In this document: in pieces, positions 22,501 through 24,539 of the stretch
How the letters are laid out: each line of letters opens with the position of its first letter
Position numbering within the stretch: position 1 is the first letter of the stretch
Virus record (IMG/VR): IMGVR_UViG_3300009136_000242
Span: 1 to 24,539 of that record
Direction: 5' to 3' (one strand)
DNA: 24,539 nucleotides
Source: a virus
Made by a program: the position numbers and the translations under genes
The notes under the pieces: generated by a model
What the model saw: only the letters and a program-made list of their open reading frames with translations
What the model was told of the DNA's origin: nothing
The model's database searches: none

Positions 22501-24089
22501 CAGCAACACCGGCACTCACCACCGTCCTACATATCTCAGACACAGACGAGAACGGTGACTCCATCGGGTTCATCCTCGACAACATCACAGCCGACGACCT
22601 CCTTGTGTTGGCTGAGCGTGCAGATGACACCAACCGACAGGACTACACCGTGGTGTCCTCTGTGGACATGGGCACCTACCACGACATCGCTGTCACGTAC
22701 ACCAGCGACGGCGGGCTGATTCCTGACAACGCACCCATCTTCATGTATCTGTTCCAGACGCTCCCTGACCTCGACGGGGTGTACCTCCGGTTGGATGCAA
22801 CGAACGACCCACTGACAGGGAGCCTCACCCTGTCAGGCGACCCGACAGGTCCGCTTGAGGCTGCAACGAAGCAGTATGTCGATGCCCTCGAAACGCTCCC
22901 TGCTGGTGGCGATGTGGGCGACCACATCTCCAAGATTGACCTCGCTGAAGGCAACGCTGATTGGGAGAAGCATGTCACCTTCCAAGAGATAGCGCCGGGA
23001 GTACCACGCCCCGGCGACCTCTGGTTTGACACCACTCCCGGTGGCTCCATCCCTGACCTTGACGACATCTACCTGCGCCTTGACGGTGCGAACCCGATGC
23101 TTGGACCGCTCGCTATGGGTGGCTTCCTCATCTCTGGTGTGTCTGACCCTGTAAATCCGCAAGATGCAGCGACGATGGCATACGCCGACCTCATGCTCCC
23201 CCTTGCGGGTGGGGCGCTAGATACCAACGCCGAAGTAGTCATCGGTGACTCGGGCATGAAGGTGACTGACAGGCTCAGTTCTCGTGTCTCATTTAGGACT
23301 GTCGCTGATGTCGTTGCGTTCGAGATAAGTGATTCTCAGGTGTTCTTCCCTGATGGCACCGAAGCCTCCCCCGGCTTGGCCCTTGCAACAGCGAATACCA
23401 CAGGCATATATCGTGTCTCGTCAACTGCGCTGGGCTTCTCGGCTGGTGGCAATCTCGTAATGACTGTCGGTTCAACATCCGTGTCCTTCGACCAAGAAGT
23501 TATCAGTACGGTAAAAACCCGAACTCCGATTGTTGCCGATGTCAACGGAAACACACGGCTGTTGATTAACACCAATGGTGTTCAGACATCGGGGTGGGGC
23601 TTCGGACTAGGTGTCAGCGGTTCAATATCATCACCAGCTGTCTACTTCGTTGGCGACGAGGACACAGGCCTGATCCTTCGTGGAACAAACTCCATGGCGC
23701 TGGTGTGCGGTGGTGTGGATGTGTTCTGGGTGGGAGGGAGTGGAACCTTTATCAGAGTTGCTCCGTCTACCGGATCGGCAGCCAACACTTACTTGGATGG
23801 GTCCAACCAGATCCAGAAGTCAACTTCTGCCCGCAAATACAAGAGTCAAATCACCTACGACGTAGCCGAACTGCTCGACATCGAACTGAAGCCAGCCAAG
23901 TTCTATCGTGAGGACGATGAGCGTTGGTTCTACGGACAGATAGCCGATGACCTCGAAGTTGAGGACGAGATATTCGCTCAGTACGGTGAGGACGGCGAGC
24001 TTGAGAACTACGATTCCGATGAGGTGTTGGCTGTGGTGATTGCACAACTCAACGATGCACGAGCACGACTGGAGGCAGCAGGACTATGA
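19524..24089 (+). CDS. Tail fibre/spike with C-terminal S74 intramolecular chaperone
   Basis: A 1521-residue receptor-binding fibre. The N-terminal 330 residues probably attach it to the particle. Residues about 495-640 look like a beta-sandwich. A Gly-rich linker lies at 779-790. Two HHxRY repeats follow (833-851, 864-882). Four trimerisation-type units of the form YLxL-DP-ATK-YVD start at residues 375, 889, 1087 and 1183; the fourth is divergent (ATMAYAD). A DDLSDVDV...LVWEP module lies at 933-960. The C-terminus (about 1433-1521) is a Peptidase_S74-type domain: STSARKYK with candidate cleavage Ser (S1433 or S1435) and Lys (K1438 or K1440), then ELKPAKFYRED and a final helix. S74 domains drive trimer folding and usually cut themselves off. 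The only plausible start is ATG 19524; it has no SD. The fibre call is firm; host receptor unknown. Confidence 0.9.
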   Translation: MTRLHHPVTIPGLLLELPQPGTVLVLTSGGNVELAGYGGGPGDPADPPHRPVTIEDLMYKEPWPTGPTSGGAITITGLQEITIAAGAGVIVNSWADPYNIVVDELAWVEQALTISALPLRAYSYVYINPSGVLLYLTDQPQPDLLRKNIYMARIVHDISTGEIIGIRPAHMIPGGTSQMFADFMLAVGIPVLVQGADVVGNADLTFDTSASKWFGPGESWQQDKDDPNIANNPGGAPQQFYYMRSDGVLEPAPIRTDVLPARWESPLGTVDDVSAPQNTTTIQRLWTSISGTFVMTYGQTEYGTLEEARNALTEDNALYVKPQYLSDERATLVAYFLMERSATDLLNGIDVLIISPEGTPVSGGASGPHTHDVTYLRLDASNDPMQAELSMGNFGIKDMLDPVLAQDAATKLYVDTQDPHDLYSGRHTDVDVVTVLDSRHILAVPAGLGDWEPELRLNWRNTWIQGTYYTHDTVRDGDYLMAANKETTDRPSPVAIGAPSFLLPDAPTWNVLQYTGSVFSGMHIDVPVGELFEVQAVRIWIQNISADAHYQVVIYDAVTGLFSIGDSFDGDILQAPGWLTVQFTPFFISSTDDFFIIVHNSNSAGTTDFNHPWVRTGDSNLDADPGAGNWNQDNNSTRLRMSTTDDDAVGRVAELGSVVPGTLIQLQDEANLSAYTQYEVIAITDNGTWFLFDVILVDTGTQGTATIGLRQQAYFEVPIAAATDYVTLTDHFLANPDIDGYLSFDSLVGGLDTDDGYGIDMQLQEFSASPDWDLMAQTGGGGGGGEEGGGANPLPPGGSADQALTKVNADDFNVQWSGPYMLPADESFLHDDLVDVSTSQHHVRYSDSEAIAAVGPHTTTHGALVDVTADDHHTRYTDQEAIDAGAGTYLPLIGGTLTGFLTLHADPTLALHAATKDYVDTEIAAATPDLALDDLSDVDVIGVQDGQILGYNSAGLVWEPVENRGNKGIISLGFLWDAGQTASPATGDISSDAATPALTTVLHISDTDENGDSIGFILDNITADDLLVLAERADDTNRQDYTVVSSVDMGTYHDIAVTYTSDGGLIPDNAPIFMYLFQTLPDLDGVYLRLDATNDPLTGSLTLSGDPTGPLEAATKQYVDALETLPAGGDVGDHISKIDLAEGNADWEKHVTFQEIAPGVPRPGDLWFDTTPGGSIPDLDDIYLRLDGANPMLGPLAMGGFLISGVSDPVNPQDAATMAYADLMLPLAGGALDTNAEVVIGDSGMKVTDRLSSRVSFRTVADVVAFEISDSQVFFPDGTEASPGLALATANTTGIYRVSSTALGFSAGGNLVMTVGSTSVSFDQEVISTVKTRTPIVADVNGNTRLLINTNGVQTSGWGFGLGVSGSISSPAVYFVGDEDTGLILRGTNSMALVCGGVDVFWVGGSGTFIRVAPSTGSAANTYLDGSNQIQKSTSARKYKSQITYDVAELLDIELKPAKFYREDDERWFYGQIADDLEVEDEIFAQYGEDGELENYDSDEVLAVVIAQLNDARARLEAAGL
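20646..23195 (+). repeat. Four dispersed YLRLD...ATKxYVD fibre repeat units
   Basis: Units start at 20646, 22188, 22782 and 23070, each about 34-42 codons. They begin Y-L-R/P-L, contain a DP, and three end in A-T-K-x-Y-V-D; the fourth ends in a divergent ATMAYAD. The third and fourth units are also preceded by the same PDLD segment. A fifth copy lies at 24152-24247 in the next gene. Such units are common in phage fibres as short trimeric coil or beta segments. Shared DNA stretches between copies could promote exchange of fibre parts. Confidence 0.75.
22020..22169 (+). repeat. Tandem HHxRY-type repeat in the fibre
   Basis: Residues 833-851 and 864-882 share the pattern L-V-D-V-x3-x-H-H-x-R-Y-S/T-D-x-E-A-I, with a spacing of 31 residues. 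Similar His-rich H-x-RYTDxEA units occur in many tail fibres. Paired histidines in an intertwined trimer could bind a metal ion along the axis, as known for the HxH motifs of the T4 long-fibre tip; for this motif it is inference. Confidence 0.6.
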
Positions 24090-24539
24090 GCCTCAAGACT
24101 TGGGACGGCACGCAGTGGGTAGACACAGCCACAGCTCACATCCACGACACCTACTTGCAGCTCATCGGTGGCTCAATGACGGGCGACATCACCCTCGTTG
24201 GTGACCCAACCCAGCCGTTGCACCCTGCCACGAAGCAGTACGTCGATGCGATACAGGACGGGCTACATACCATCGACACGATTGCCCCTGCGAACCCGAA
24301 CGAGGGTGATGTATGGGTGAACCCTGACGCAGTAGACGAGAACGCCTACCTCCCCCTCAATGGCACAGTGTCAATGCTCGGCCCGATTGTGTTCGCACCG
24401 GGAGACAACACTGATGGATTCCTCCAAGGGCAAGACACTGCGGGTCGGCAAGTCCTCACCCTCTCATCTGGCCTTGTTGGTGGCAATCTCCAAGCACGCA
24501 TCCAGCTATATGGCCCAAGCGATACGTCTGCTCCCAATG
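24086..24539 (+). CDS. Second tail-fibre protein (partial, runs off the window)
   Basis: The ATG at 24086 overlaps the fibre stop (ATGA); GGAGG (24071-24075) lies 10 nt upstream. The frame stays open for 151 codons to the end of the window. It begins MSLKTWDGTQWVDTATAH, typical of a short adaptor or fibre N-terminus. A YLQLIGGSMTGDITLVGDP...ATKQYVD unit follows (codons 23-54), almost the same as units in the large fibre, then a GDVWVNPD segment and another YLPLNGTVSMLGP start. It is probably a companion fibre or the next segment of a branched receptor-binding apparatus, perhaps arisen by duplication. The C-terminus and any enzymatic or chaperone domain are not visible. Confidence 0.8.
   Translation, partial: MSLKTWDGTQWVDTATAHIHDTYLQLIGGSMTGDITLVGDPTQPLHPATKQYVDAIQDGLHTIDTIAPANPNEGDVWVNPDAVDENAYLPLNGTVSMLGPIVFAPGDNTDGFLQGQDTAGRQVLTLSSGLVGGNLQARIQLYGPSDTSAPN

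Overview
The window is the structural half of a tailed bacteriophage genome (Caudoviricetes). All recognisable genes are on the + strand and tightly packed, with 1-8 nt start/stop overlaps and clear Shine-Dalgarno (SD) sites. It holds a large terminase, a portal protein, an SU10-type (DUF5309-like) major capsid protein preceded by a scaffold-like gene, very large putative internal/ejection proteins, a virion lysozyme and tail fibres. I see no tail tube, sheath or classical tape-measure gene. Together with the giant ejection-type proteins, this suggests a short-tailed (podovirus-like) virion. The host cannot be read directly. Fairly GC-rich coding, SD usage and an actinophage-like scaffold style lean weakly towards an actinobacterial host; this is inference. 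There are no tRNAs, CRISPR arrays, transposons or lysogeny genes.

Layout. 1-164: leader with three palindromes upstream of the terminase. 165-2384: large terminase with an unusual N-terminal zinc-finger/HTH-like extension. 2387-2716: small unknown gene. 2713-4488: portal. 4488-6764: a LamG-like beta-sandwich protein, an acidic 51-aa minigene, a histone-tail-like 38-aa minigene, a zinc-ribbon plus Ig-like protein, and a disordered Gly/Pro/Gln-rich protein. 6761-17758: putative DNA-ejection cassette, with a 2092-aa giant, a 665-aa protein, a lysozyme-fold murein hydrolase, a peptidoglycan-binding-domain protein overlapping it by 62 nt, and a 279-aa protein. 17759-17953: the only sizeable non-coding gap, apparently a promoter and a structured RNA leader. 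17954-19462: scaffold candidate and major capsid protein. 19463-19523: strong hairpin. 19524-24089: 1521-aa tail fibre/spike with a C-terminal S74 chaperone domain. 24086-end: a second fibre gene sharing its repeats, cut by the window edge.

How the parts fit. Terminase pumps DNA through the portal into a capsid built from scaffold and major capsid protein. The 6.7-17.8 kb block probably supplies proteins carried in the head that cross and digest the cell wall during DNA entry. The LamG-like, Ig-like and fibre proteins face outward and bind surfaces or decorate the particle. The most interesting element is the leader before the scaffold/capsid pair. A sigma70-like promoter places transcription start almost exactly at the first hairpin, an 8-nt block exactly complements the ribosome binding site, and upstream segments can form mutually exclusive pairings that would free or hide that block. 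This resembles an RNA switch controlling scaffold (and possibly capsid) synthesis. A second point is the fibre gene: it has no SD, but a TANNNT motif sits at exactly the spacing expected for a leaderless message, just behind a 13-bp hairpin. All family assignments come from reading motifs; no database search or folding calculation was run.
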